In this document: piece by piece, positions 54,213 through 64,000 of the stretch | Position numbering within the stretch: position 1 is the first letter of the stretch | Layout of the letters: each line of letters starts with the position of its first letter | Source of the DNA: Usnea hakonensis | Lineage: Eukaryota; Ascomycota; Lecanoromycetes; Lecanorales; Parmeliaceae | DNA length: 64,000 nt | Assembly: GCA_013423325.1 (NCBI GenBank) | Contig: BLJB01000271.1 | Coordinates: 64,820 to 128,819 of the forward strand | Direction of reading: 5' to 3' | The notes under the pieces: generated by a model | Told to the model about the DNA's origin: nothing | The model's input: the letters and a program-made list of their open reading frames with translations, nothing else | Database searches by the model: none | Made by a program: the position numbers and the translations under genes

Positions 54213-55232
54213 TCATTTCCTCTTCGTTGTTAGCCAACCAGTGCTCAAAAATCCTTTGTCTCCCATCACAGTCACCCACTGGATATCCAGATTCCCGAGA
54301 AGGGTCCTGCCATCCCTTGTCACTTCTTTACCTGGACCATCTATTCGCTGCTCAACAAGAAGAAAAGCTATCTGCAGTATGTCACGAGGCGCCATCTTGG
54401 GCTTCTCAGAATGGGGCATGTCTGACGTCCTGGCGTCCCAGTTGAGAGACGTGCATTTGAACGCGGGTTTTGGATTCAGAGTAGCAGCTTCAAGCGTAAT
54501 TGTCCCATCAGCATAATTCTCGAGCTGGGCCTCGAGGACATATCTCGCTGGCTGGGATTCATCGTCATTAGAGTCCTCAGTTAGATGTGACACTTTCGTC
54601 CGCACACCAAGACAAGGTCGCGCAACAAATTGGTACAATTTGCGGAAAGTTCTAGTGCGCGCACTCGATGCAGGTTGGTCTGTGGAAACGGTGGTTTCAA
54701 CATAGCTCAAGTTGACGGCAAGAGTATGGTTGCCCTCCTCCCTAAGCTCAAAACGCACGATCTTTTGCAATGATTCCCCAGGGTTCACTACCACAGCCTC
54801 CTTGTCGAGGGGTGACGCTTCAAGCGCTGTGCTCCCCGACGGCGCCTGCATTTCAGCGTCTATCCTGACGGACGTTACCCGACGCTCGGAATCCACTGAG
54901 AGCTCATTATTTGCACATAATGTGCATGCGAATGTCTCTCCGACATATGCGGAGCCAAAAGCCGGAGGCAGGGTGAGCTGTAGAGTCAGTAAGCACGGGG
55001 TTACAAAGACGTCTTATCAACATACGATAGAGTTGAGTAAGAATTGGTCATCAATTTCACTGGGTTTAAGGTCGCGTGCAGCGTTGGGGTCGATACATAT
55101 CTTTGACTGTTTTGGTGGAAGCGGAAGTGGAAATTGCTGGAATAGAGAGGGTCTCGATAGTCTTGAATAGATTAGATATTGCCATTGCAAGCATACATAG
55201 TGACTGACCGCAAGACTTATACTATCAGTCAT
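54213..55232 (-). CDS. TRAPPC13-like protein (DUF974)
   Basis: Exons 55232-55026 and 54977-54213 encode 323 residues. The N-terminal part has RLSRPSLFQQFPLPLPPK and DLKPSEIDDQFLLNSI. The splice then gives LTLPPAFGSAYVGETFACTL and CANNELSVDSERRVTSVRID, hallmarks of the TRAPPC13 family. Later blocks are IVRFELREEGNHTLAVNLSY and FRKLYQFVARPCLGVRTKV. In animals TRAPPC13 belongs to TRAPP III, which activates Rab1 in ER-Golgi traffic and autophagy. Fungal members of this type are little studied. The first 20 residues (MTDSISLAVSHYVCLQ) are less certain. An intron may lie there, since relatives reach RLSRPSL sooner. Confidence 0.87.
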
Positions 55233-55868
55233 CGTTCTATTCAGTCAGAGTTCCGACAACATGGTCTACCTTTTAAGGATACAGAGTGTGACTCTCGGGG
55301 AGCTTCCATATCTGCCGTGGGCAGTTTTACATCATGGACTGACAAGTGTAAACAGCCACTAGAGAGCCAGAAAGTAGCCTAATGTACGAAGTATTAATCC
55401 GGGGCCTTGTTTTTGCATTTGGAGCGCTCGTAGACTATGGTGCTGGTAGGTAAAGGAAAGGTTCTATCTTACCAGACCCCCGAGGGTTGGTGACAAAAGT
55501 GTCCGCCGATTTCTTTGGCGCTATTTGGCGAGTTGAAAATCGGTAGAGATTTCTGTCACCAACCCTCAGAGGACCTCAAGGTCCCTCGGTGCTGAGGTAC
55601 GATTACGCGTGTAGGGCTAGGGTTTTTATGACGTCACTCAATGAATGAACTTTCCGTCGACTGCATAAAGTACTTTGCACCTGTTCGAGCTGTCATTCTC
55701 GACAACTAAATTTCCCCAAAAGGAGCGTAAACAGACCAACTGAAATTTCTAAGACGTCAAGCAGCGAAGCATTAGGCGTCGATCTTGCGTCCAGATACAG
55801 ATCGGCAACGTAAAACCTGCGAGTTACCCTTACAACACATAAATTCTTGCTATACACGTTCAGAAAAC
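55233..55868. other. Divergent promoter, TRAPPC13/SWIM-RING
   Basis: About 640 bases containing palindromic element copy B (55482-55590). No gene seen. Confidence 0.5.
55482..55590 (+). repeat. Palindromic element, copy B
   Basis: GAGGGTTGGTGACA (55482-55495) and its exact reverse complement TGTCACCAACCCTC (55554-55567) bracket an inner pair CCGATTT...AAATCGG. GGTCCCTCGGT follows at 55580-55590. It shares several ordered blocks with the element at 33512-33600 in reverse orientation. Probably a diverged member of the same MITE-like family; no coding capacity. Confidence 0.65.
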
Positions 55869-57007
55869 ATGATTGAAGATCATGCAATATCATCGGCGAA
55901 GAAGACGGGATGCTCTGAGTCCCCCGCATCGAAGAAGCGAAAGGTCCCCGCGGCTCTATCACGCAAGCGCAAAGAAACAACCCCTGACCTGACACTGGAG
56001 GACGGATTTCAGAACCCCTCGTCACTAGCCAAGAAGAAGAAGGGCGCATCCTCTTGCAACAAAAAGGATGAGGAGAAACGATTGAGGAGGTTTCGGCAGC
56101 ATCCTCCGTCCAGTTATCTCGAGAGGCTGAACAGAGCAACCACTCAGAGGTGGGCACAAAACGACAGGGCAAGCATTGGGGCTCATTATGGCTTTTAGGA
56201 TGTTCGTAATTGACCGAACCCGTGGGGGTACTCAAGAGACACCCGAGGAGACTATCGATCTTGCTGGCACCACTGGCAATGTCTACAGTATCACTATATG
56301 TCAATCACCCAGTTGTACTTGTCCTGATAGCCTGAAGGGCAATCAGTGTAAGCACATCGTATACGTATACTTTTCCACCCACACGAGTTTGAATTCATTG
56401 CTGATGGCGGAGGGAAGGTTTTGCACAACGTCCTCAAAGCGCCGGAACATCTTCAATACCAACTCGCCTTTCTCTCATCCGTATGTTCAAAGTCGGTCCA
56501 AGAACTTCAGAGTTGCCACTGACTATGGTTTTACGCAAGGAACTGTGCGAAATATTTGCTGCGGCCCCCGCACCTGCGTCCTCTGAGACATCTGCCTCTT
56601 CCGACGCCCCGTCTCATCGTAAAGAAATTTCGGGCGACTGTCCAATTTGCTTCACGGAATTTGAGCCGGAAACAGAGGATATTGTCTGGTGCCGTAGTGC
56701 CTGTGGGAATAACATACATCAGAATTGTTTCGAACAGTGGGCAAAGAGTCAAGCAGGAAAAGAAATTCGATGTGTATACTGGTAAGACAGGCCTTGATTC
56801 TGCCGGAAAGGCCGACATGATTGACACCATTTCAGCCGTCAGCCATGGCAAAGAGATGAGGAATCGCTGAAGCGCGTCAAGAAAGATGGGAAAACCAATG
56901 GAGAGGGATACGTGAATGTAGCTGGAGAGTTGGGCTTATCGGGAGCACGCGACTACTCCACGTACCATCAGCGTTGGGTTCGCAGTCAGGGATTCGGGTA
57001 CTATTGA
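55869..57007 (+). CDS. SWIM zinc finger plus RING protein, probable E3 ubiquitin ligase
   Basis: Five exons (55869-56149, 56199-56364, 56418-56480, 56540-56781, 56836-57007) encode 307 residues. The N-terminus is basic (KKRKVPAALSRKRKETT), a likely nuclear signal. A SWIM finger follows: CTCPDSLKGNQCKHIVY (CxC...CxH). After VLHNVLKAPEHLQYQLAFL comes a RING: CPICFTEFEPETEDIVWCRS, ACGNNIHQNCFEQWAK and RCVYCRQPW, where the last cysteine pair is formed across a splice. The C-terminus has GYVNVAGELGLSGARDYSTY. This SWIM-RING order matches ZSWIM2/MEX-type ligases and a known but unstudied fungal group. Ubiquitin ligase activity is inferred from the RING. Phases sum to 308 codons. Confidence 0.9.
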
Positions 57008-58638
57008 AGACCGCCTCCTGATGGAGACTCGGTTGATCAAGGTAACCTCCAGATACGGTATCCAGACAATTCTGGTATTCTGGGCGGCGTACCTTGGCTA
57101 ATATTGCTTAGAAGGGGATAGTCACTGTTTGCGGAAGGCCAGCATTGGTGCTTTTTGAGGCCCGATGAATTCTATTATAAGACTTGCTTCCGTCACACCG
57201 ATCTAGGCTGACTGCACAGCGGTAAAATCGCCAAGGTGCAATTTGGCAATCGTGGCTGGCTCAGCATTGCCATTGAAGACATTGCGAATTTGCGGAACTA
57301 GATGCGCACTCATATCATAAGTCCTGTAGGAAGGAACAAACTTGTCTGAGTCTCGCTTCTACGTACTTGCATTTTATTCATTCTGTAAATAATAATCATA
57401 ACAATAATAATAGCTATACTTTTTTTCTCTTGGTAGAAATAGATGATACATGGTCGAGAGTGCAAGTAAGCCAGATCTTAGCCCCCTAGTGCCCCTAAAG
57501 GCCACGCGTTTCCCCTTTCTGCCCTTTTGGGTCTGGGGTGGGCTCGTGAAATTGGTGGAAGGCTTCGGCGTGGTGGTGAAACAATGACCGTCTCAAGAAG
57601 AACGTAAGATGCTTTATAGATATGTTAGATATCTTAAGGTACCTTGATTAACTACAACGTATTCGCCTTGCTCTATACGGAGTAAGGCATCCTCTACTTA
57701 GGCTCAGGCTCTCGCTTAGGAGTGCTCGGACAAGTTGTAAGAGGATCCATTTTTATTAGGCTGAATAATTTTAGGCTTCTGTCCAATAGAGTTATTTATG
57801 TATGTTATTTAAGTAAAGTATACCCCTGTTCTCATTTCTCAACCCCGCTTGTGACTCGTAGATAAGCGCGTAGAGCCTCTCATATTCCGATCTGTCGGAT
57901 TCAAACAGGGGGCCATCCTGATACAAAGGCATAAAGTACTGATGGTAATAATAATAATAAATAATAATAATACCGGTAACTTGCATACCAAGTAAGGTAC
58001 TCCAAAGTTCAGATGCCTACATAACAATAACAAATCCTTCGAGCTGCAAGCGTCCGAGAAGAAACGAAAGTCAAGATTCAACACCAAGTCTCAGGAGTCC
58101 CGTGACTTCTGCTTTCCCCTCCACCCCTCTCTCCCCGACGCTCTCTTACTTTAGCTGCCTGATCAGCACTCCCGGCAGAGATTGGTGCTCGGAAAGATCG
58201 TCGTTGCTGGTCCTGGAAATTGGGAGTACCGAGTACCCGTATCGACTGCGGGGAACCTGATGATAAAGAGTAAGGCATACATTTGGTGATGACTGCTTAT
58301 AAGCGCTGCATTACCGAGAACGCTCTCAAAAAAAGGAACAAAGGGGCGCGGCAGGCTTGATTCCCCTATCGACTCGTTCTCCTATCAGTGGACCAACTAC
58401 TGCCACGGCTGCAGTCTGCGCCGTCAATCATATGCAGCTTTTCATGCTTTGCCCATGGGGTCCACTCATCACCCTTGATTGCGCCAGCATACCACATTCA
58501 TTACGAGCACATCCTTGGACCTGACGGTAACCACCCAATAGAAGAGCATACATGACATGATATTCGGGCAAAAAGCCTCTCACTGTGCACTTGCTTCCCC
58601 CACACTCTTTAAACCCAACACTTTCCCACCCTCCTCAA
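57008..58638. other. Gene-free 1.6 kb before the DENN gene
   Basis: No gene recognised. The region has TAA/ATA simple repeats near 57385-57415 and 57945-57972, and a TAAGGTACCTTGA motif near 57635. Open frames at 57792-58278 on the minus strand have no family signal. The right end is the promoter of the DENN gene. Confidence 0.45.
57945..57972. repeat. TAA trinucleotide repeat
   Basis: Nine AATAAT-type units with one interruption. Simple AT repeat in a gene-free stretch. Confidence 0.7.
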
Positions 58639-61600
58639 ATGGCTCCCACGCCCATCATAGAAACATCCAGATTTCCCCTCAGTGACTGGTTCTTCATAGC
58701 TGGTGCGTGATCAATCGCTATCCTTGCATTCATTCACTAAGAGCTGTCCAGGTGTTGATAGTTATCAACTTCGTTGGCGGAAGGATGAAGAGCCTACCGA
58801 CCTTGCTTCTACAGCCCCTGTCGAGCCTACAATTGATGAAGATAAGGCGGCCGAGGCAGAATGCGACATAACGCCCAAAAAATCCAAACGAGACTCCTAC
58901 CAGCGCCTGTCAAGCCTCTCAGACGAAGCACGCCTGTCAATATCAACCCTATCCCTTTCTCCGGAGAGGAAGGGCACAGACAGCAACCGAAGTAGTACTA
59001 CAATTAAGGGATCTCAAATCAACGGCAACGGCCGTTTGCTCAGTGATACGGACTTTGAAAATGCCTTGAAGAAATTTGCTTCCCAGCGAGATTCATTCTT
59101 GTCAGATTTGACCCTCAGCGCAGGGGCCGTGATACCCAACAGACCAAAGGCTAGGCCGAAGACACAGAAAATCGTCAACGAAGATGCCGCAGGTCTGAAG
59201 TCCGGAGTTGGGAGCATACGGAGGCGGATCTCCTTCCGGGATATGAACAGTATGAAGAAGCAGTCATCGGTCAAGAGGCAATGTCGGTAACTCCCTGTCT
59301 TGTCACTGGATACCACATTATCACTAGCAAATTCGTGTAACTTGTGGCCAACTATACTGATCTTCGATATTGTGCAGCCTCAGTCCGAACGTCCAAACGA
59401 TTGAGCAACTACAATTCTGTCATACCCAACCCTCAACCTCTCAACGACGAGGTCAATACTCATCCTTTGAAGCGAAGGTTTGAACCAGTGCTTCTGGACC
59501 GATACCCCCCTAAAAGCATGGTGGAGGAAACAAAGCGAAGAGGGTCATTTCCTGACTACGTCCCCATGTTTGCATTTCCGAATGATATCCATATCGTTTC
59601 GGCAGATGAGCGACCGCGTGCGACGTGGCACGGTTTCGCAATGACCTCAAGCGACAATTCACGGCTCTACGGTATCTGCATAATTGTGTGGATTCCTCTC
59701 AATGAGCGGGCGTCCGAGGAGCTGGAACGAGAGTGTGAGAAATGGAGGCGAGACAACATGACGGACGAAGAGCGAGAGTTAGCGAGCAGCCTAGGAGAGC
59801 GTCTCGCTGTTGAGAGGATCAAGCTCTCAAGATTATTGGCACGATTGCCAACCGTCGACTCTGGGTCATTAGCGCGGGAGGCATTGGAAGATGACATCAG
59901 TGCTGTGGAGGAAAAGATAGGCCTAATGACGGATCTTCTTAGACCAGTGAGGCACGGTGCCGCAGCAAAAATTGAAGGTCTTACCAATGGTGAGACTGGC
60001 CTTTGGATACCGCGATCGTATGGTATTCTTGGTCGCGATCCGTCTATGACGAGCTTTTGGAAGGAATGGCTTAAAGCAGTAGTGGTTCCCATGGCTGACG
60101 GCAGTATTGTGCGAGTCCCGCCCAGCTCACCTAAAATTGGAATGTGGCAACCTTTGGAGAGATATGTTGTCAACCTCTGCGCTGAGGCGTTGAGTCCCAT
60201 TTCCTCCAAAACTCAGGTGGAGGTATCTGTTAGGGAGCTTCGTCTGTTTGCGAGGAAAGAAGCCGTCAATGAGATTCCAGGCTCTAGAAATGTACAGATA
60301 CCGATATCAACTGAGGCGGACAACACTGACTGTGGATAGACTGATCTCTATGCGCTCTTTCGAGCATTATCCATTCCAAACATAGTGATACTTCTTGAGG
60401 TATGTGTGGTTTGACTTTTTGGGGACATCCTGCTGACCTTCAACCTAGTTCGCTTTGGCCGAGTCTCGCATTATTCTCCTTTCTTCCCACACTTCCATGC
60501 TTCACCTCGCGTGCAAGGCCCTCGTCGACCTCTTGTACCCTCTGACATGGTGTGGTATCTTGATTCCAGTGCTTCCAGCAAGACTTATTCAAGCGCTTGA
60601 AGCTCCTTGCCCTTACATTGTCGGTATTGAACGTCGATATGAAAAAGTCGAGCTTCCAGAAGACGATTTCGTACTCGTCGATCTAGACCAGGACGAGATA
60701 GAGTCGACGATAAGACCAACACCTATGCCAAAACAACAGCGACGTAAATTGACGTCTTTGCTTCAACTAGCCGCGCCTCATCACAATCGATTCGGGGTTC
60801 CGAAAGGACCACCGGCTTATGCGATTGAGGCATTCCCATTTGACGCCTTTTCGTCTGAAAGTCCTCAGATCTTTACCGGAATGCCACGATCGACCTTCCT
60901 AGCAAAATATATTGGCCTTGACTCGACTTCGTTTGGAGACAATGGTTCCAACCTTGCGGCGACGTCTGTTGTATTCAACGCTTTCCAGCCCCCAAAGAGT
61001 GATAAGACGGAAGGTCAACGTCCATCGACGAGTTCTACAGCGAAAGGCAGCACCCCTCCTTCTCCAAAGGTTTCGCCAACGTCAGGCTCGTTTCCGCCTT
61101 CACCACTCACACCAACGTCCCGTAGCGAGCCTAATTTTGCCATTCAAGCTACCTTACGTGGAAAACGATCCGGACATTTCGACACTGCTTCTAAGAGAAG
61201 CTCAACATATGCGCCCGATCGAAATCCTATGATAAGACGGCCCAGCGTACCATTCAGTAACCACTCTTCGAGTCATTCGACAACAACTATAAGTACAGGG
61301 AGTTACGCGATGTCAAGCTATGCCCCATCCACTTACGCTCAGTCCACATTGGCCGCCTCAACGGTGATGCCAAACATGCTGATGCAGCCAGTCCGGAACT
61401 CCGATGGTACCAATTGGATTGAGGGTCACTGTTTCCAGTGGAGATCCCATGACGACCGCTCTGTGTGCACCATCTGCGACGACAGGGCCGAGGATGGGAT
61501 CTATAGGTGTACTGGGTGCGGCGTTAATGCTCATAGTAGGTGCGCCCAGCAGGTCTGCATTGTCTGTCCTGCAGCTTTCCATCCAGAGCAAGTGCGCGCG

Positions 61601-62272
61601 GCCTTTGCCCGATGCTTTGCAGCTTTATTCTATACATATAGGAAGTTTTTGTCGCCTCCAAACAAGGAACAGAAGAAGTCTGGCTTGCTCTATGGCTTCA
61701 ACATGGCTGGATTCTTGAAAAGTCTACCTCAAGAAAATGCTGAATACATGCAAGTGTTACAGCAGACGCAAGGTAGGTGGTCTATTGTAGATTTGATGTG
61801 TATCTACTAAGACCTGCCAGGCTTTAATGAATTCATTCACGAACGCGAAGCAAAACCAGCCAGTGACCCGTCAATCATGCTCTTTGATCAAATGATCCTT
61901 TCAAAGAGGAACCGGGGCCGGGCGTCCATATTCAGTAAATCAAAGACGGACTTTCTCTCGGATACGTACGATCATCTCTGGAGAACGGCAGCGGCCACAC
62001 CGCCCAAAGGCCGAATTATTGGGGATGTGAGAGCAATCATTACAAGAAGTGAGTCAATCCTTATCAGGTCCTAATTTGCGAGGAAATTTTCGAAAGCTGC
62101 TTGCTAATTGCTTTCAGTCCCTGCGAAACTTGATCCTACCTTAATGAAAGAGCCCCGTGTCCTACAAGGCGTACCTCGGATCAACACCGTCAAGGCCACG
62201 AGAAAACCGATACCGAGCATGTTGGGACCTAACGGGGCAATGAACGGGCTCGCACAGTCGCCACCATCATAG
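58639..62272 (+). CDS. DENN-domain protein with C1 zinc finger (Rab GEF candidate)
   Basis: Seven exons (58639-58702, 58752-59282, 59378-60291, 60340-60399, 60449-61772, 61821-62048, 62118-62272) encode 1091 residues. It starts MAPTPIIETSRFPLSDWFFI. The uDENN part holds FPDYVPMFAFPNDIHIVSAD and WHGFAMTSSDNSRLYGICII. The central DENN part holds LYALFRALSIPNIVILLE, FALAESRIILLSSHTSML and LVDLLYPLTWCGILIPVLP. After a Ser/Pro linker comes a C1-type finger: GHCFQWRSHDDRSVCTICDD, then YRCTGCGVNAHSRCAQQVC. The dDENN part ends with GFNEFIHEREAKPASDPSIM. DENN proteins are exchange factors for Rab GTPases; the C1 domain may bind membranes. The exon 2/3 splice (donor GTCGGT) is the least certain. Target Rab unknown. 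Confidence 0.9.
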
Positions 62273-62567
62273 CACAGCACGCAGGATGCCATACCTGAAA
62301 TAACGATTAAATAATGTCCGAGATTGGAAACGGCCTTTTGGATGCATGGAGTACGTCGTTGATTATCTCATAAAAGAAGGGCGATACTCATGGCATTTTT
62401 TTGAGGAGACATGTACTCTCAATATGAGGCATTTGGAAAAGCGAATACTCGATTAAAGATCGAAGAGGCATGAGAGACTAGATATCTTACATTGGCGACA
62501 TAATTGCAATAATAAGAGCATGGGTGAATTCAGATGAACCGGGAGTCTCCGGCCACATCTATATGCA
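62273..62567. other. Convergent intergenic
   Basis: About 300 bases between the DENN gene and the prenyltransferase-repeat gene, with 3' ends only. Confidence 0.45.
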
Positions 62568-63575
62568 TCATTCATAGATGTCCAATGTCCCCGTGGTCTT
62601 CAAGAACCAGTCGACACACTCTCCCTTCCACTCATATTTCACTGCAAAATCTCTGGTCTCCGATGTACATCTTCTAATTTCATCCTCGACTACCCTCCTC
62701 TTGGCCCCTTCGTTCCTGCGTCCACTTCGGAGCCGCTCGAGCAAGAAAACCAAGAACGCCCACCCAGATATATCCCTCGGATGCATCAAACACCATCTAT
62801 GCATCAGCGCAAGCCTATCCCGCGATAGCGCTCCATCCCAGAGCCTCCCCTCCATATTTCCAGAGCGTTCAGACTGGATCAAACAAAAAAGCTCTCTCGC
62901 ATACTGCCACGCGTAGTAATTACTCGGATGCCTCTCCCCCGCCTTAGTCACGATGGCCAATTCCTTGTCCCAAAAATCCCTCACACCGCATCTCCCATGC
63001 CCCACCTGATCCACCGCATCGCCATTCGCATACCCTCGCACGGCTAGCTCGAAGAACCCCCGCACTACCCATAGCCGTTGCGCCCAAAGCGTGGAAGACT
63101 TGGCGTGCTTGCTCAGCGCACTCGTCACCAGACTCTCACAAACCCGTAACTCTAGCCCAACGGCTTCGGCTAGTGTCCCAGCAGCATCCTGACCTCCCCT
63201 CTCTGTTCTGCCAGATAGGGTATTGTTGTTGTTCTTGTTATCATCGTCGGCGATGCGCTGCAAATGCCGTTTCCGGAAATTCGCAGCCGTCAAATGATTA
63301 GGATCGAAGAGAAGAACGACGAATGTGGCTTGCAGGGCGGCAGGGTAGGAGATGTCGGGGTCATCGGGGGACGAGAGGTGGGAGAAGAGGATGGTGCGGG
63401 CTTGGAGGTGGAGGGGTGGGAGGAGAGATTTGGGCACGCCGATGGAGGGAGGGTCGTGATGGATGTGGAGAGGGTAGCTTGGGGGGAGGATCTCGATCTC
63501 TGAGATGGTGGGGGTTGGGGGGTGGAGGGCGGCGATGAGGTGGTTGTATGGGTCGGCGGGGGGTGGTGGTGGCAT
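62568..63575 (-). CDS. Protein prenyltransferase alpha-repeat protein (PTAR1-like)
   Basis: Single exon of 335 residues. Helical repeats with the PPTA pattern are visible: STLWAQRLWVVRGFFELAV, HPSNYYAWQYARELFCLIQ and RWCLMHPRDISGWAFLVFLL (x-W-x-x-R and similar). The N-terminus is Pro-rich. PTAR1 proteins resemble the alpha subunit of prenyltransferases and, in human cells, form GGTase III with RabGGTB. The fungal role is unknown. It is not the classical RAM2 or BET4 alpha subunit, as the length and repeat spacing differ. A divergent promoter of 170 bases separates it from GET1. Confidence 0.8.
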   Translation of the reverse strand: MPPPPPADPYNHLIAALHPPTPTISEIEILPPSYPLHIHHDPPSIGVPKSLLPPLHLQARTILFSHLSSPDDPDISYPAALQATFVVLLFDPNHLTAANFRKRHLQRIADDDNKNNNNTLSGRTERGGQDAAGTLAEAVGLELRVCESLVTSALSKHAKSSTLWAQRLWVVRGFFELAVRGYANGDAVDQVGHGRCGVRDFWDKELAIVTKAGERHPSNYYAWQYARELFCLIQSERSGNMEGRLWDGALSRDRLALMHRWCLMHPRDISGWAFLVFLLERLRSGRRNEGAKRRVVEDEIRRCTSETRDFAVKYEWKGECVDWFLKTTGTLDIYE

Positions 63576-63743
63576 GGGGAGGAGAGGGGGATTGGAAGGT
63601 GAGAGCTAGTGGGGGTGATAGGGCTGCGTGTTTAGGGTTGAGTTGTTTTCTTGTGATCTGCGAAAATACAGCAGAGCACGCACTTGATAGTTTTTGTCAT
63701 AGCTGCATTATTCTGCTCTTGCAGACTCAGTGAAAGGAAAGGC

Positions 63744-64000
63744 ATGCCTTCCCTCCTTCTCATAGTGTTTTTGTTGCAGCTCTCCATACACCTTGTCAAC
63801 ACCGTCGGCGCGCCCGTCATCAATGAATTCGTATGGAATCTCCCGCTCTCCACCATGGACCGTTCTTTGCTGACACATACTCTAGCTATGGAGCCTTTAC
63901 AACAGACTTCCTACGTCTACCTCTGCTGATGCGAGGTCTCAAGTCGAGCTGCGGAGGGAAGTGATACGCTTGAAACGGGAGATGAACGCTATTAGTTCGC
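63744..64000 (+). CDS. GET1: GET1, tail-anchored protein insertion receptor (5' part)
   Basis: The gene runs off the window. Exon 1 (63744-63830) encodes MPSLLLIVFLLQLSIHLVNT and VGAPVINEF, the first membrane helix of Get1. A 55-base intron follows, and exon 2 from 63886 reads LWSLYNRLPTSTSADARSQ, then LRREVIRLKREMNAISS. This is the start of the cytosolic coiled coil that binds Get3. Get1 with Get2 forms the ER receptor for Get3-delivered tail-anchored proteins. Without the splice the frame stops at 63929, which hides the gene. Confidence 0.92.

Noticed and set aside
53996..54445. 149-residue plus-strand open frame
   Set aside because: Its right half is antisense to conserved TRAPPC13 coding sequence and it has no domain.
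57008..58638. tRNA or other small RNA genes in gene-free stretches
   Set aside because: I looked for the TTC-loop consensus and cloverleaf arms by eye and found none that was convincing.

Overview
The window is nuclear DNA of a filamentous ascomycete (Pezizomycotina). The genes are split by short introns of about 45-170 bases, mostly 50-60, with GT(A/R)NG donors and YAG acceptors. They encode typical ascomycete proteins: KEX1, STS1/CUT8, SOG2, ICE2, SFM1, GET1, LTO1, a Tudor-less SMN and fungal mS23. I cannot fix the class; Leotiomycetes is only a guess. Exon structures were worked out by reading frames across splice sites; nearly all give codon totals divisible by three and family-like lengths.

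Layout. 0.6-4.8 kb: a secreted GPI-anchored cysteine protein, then a mitochondrial aconitase-family enzyme. 5.1-10.9 kb: nucleoporin RAE1, a gene-poor 1.5 kb, then KEX1 divergent from LTO1. 11-14 kb: an intact SDR next to a clearly broken glutathione reductase copy. 14.5-24.3 kb: dense housekeeping genes (mitochondrial Holliday junction resolvase, Nop15-like RRM protein, SMN, SFM1, endosulfine/IGO1, MYG1, a second SDR). 24.3-29.3 kb: a gene graveyard with remains of a cytochrome P450 and an FAD monooxygenase. 29.3-64 kb: dense again (ICE2, PPR protein, mS23, SOG2, STS1, MTR4, KHDC4-like protein, RecQ helicase, SERF, TCP11/SOK1, TRAPPC13-like protein, SWIM-RING protein, DENN-C1 protein, prenyltransferase-alpha-repeat protein, and the start of GET1).

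The genes do not form an operon or metabolic cluster. RNA processing and translation are over-represented (SMN, MTR4, Nop15-like, KHDC4-like, SFM1, mS23, PPR), and secretion/membrane traffic is a second theme (KEX1, ICE2, TRAPPC13, DENN, GET1).

No new defence or mobile system was found. The most notable items are: the decayed glutathione reductase, missing half of its redox disulfide; the decayed P450/monooxygenase pair; two related palindromic elements, each between divergent genes; 13-, 18- and 22-base micro-exons; and a presequence-like 5' extension without ATG before the resolvase. I saw no tRNA, rRNA, CRISPR array or intact transposon.
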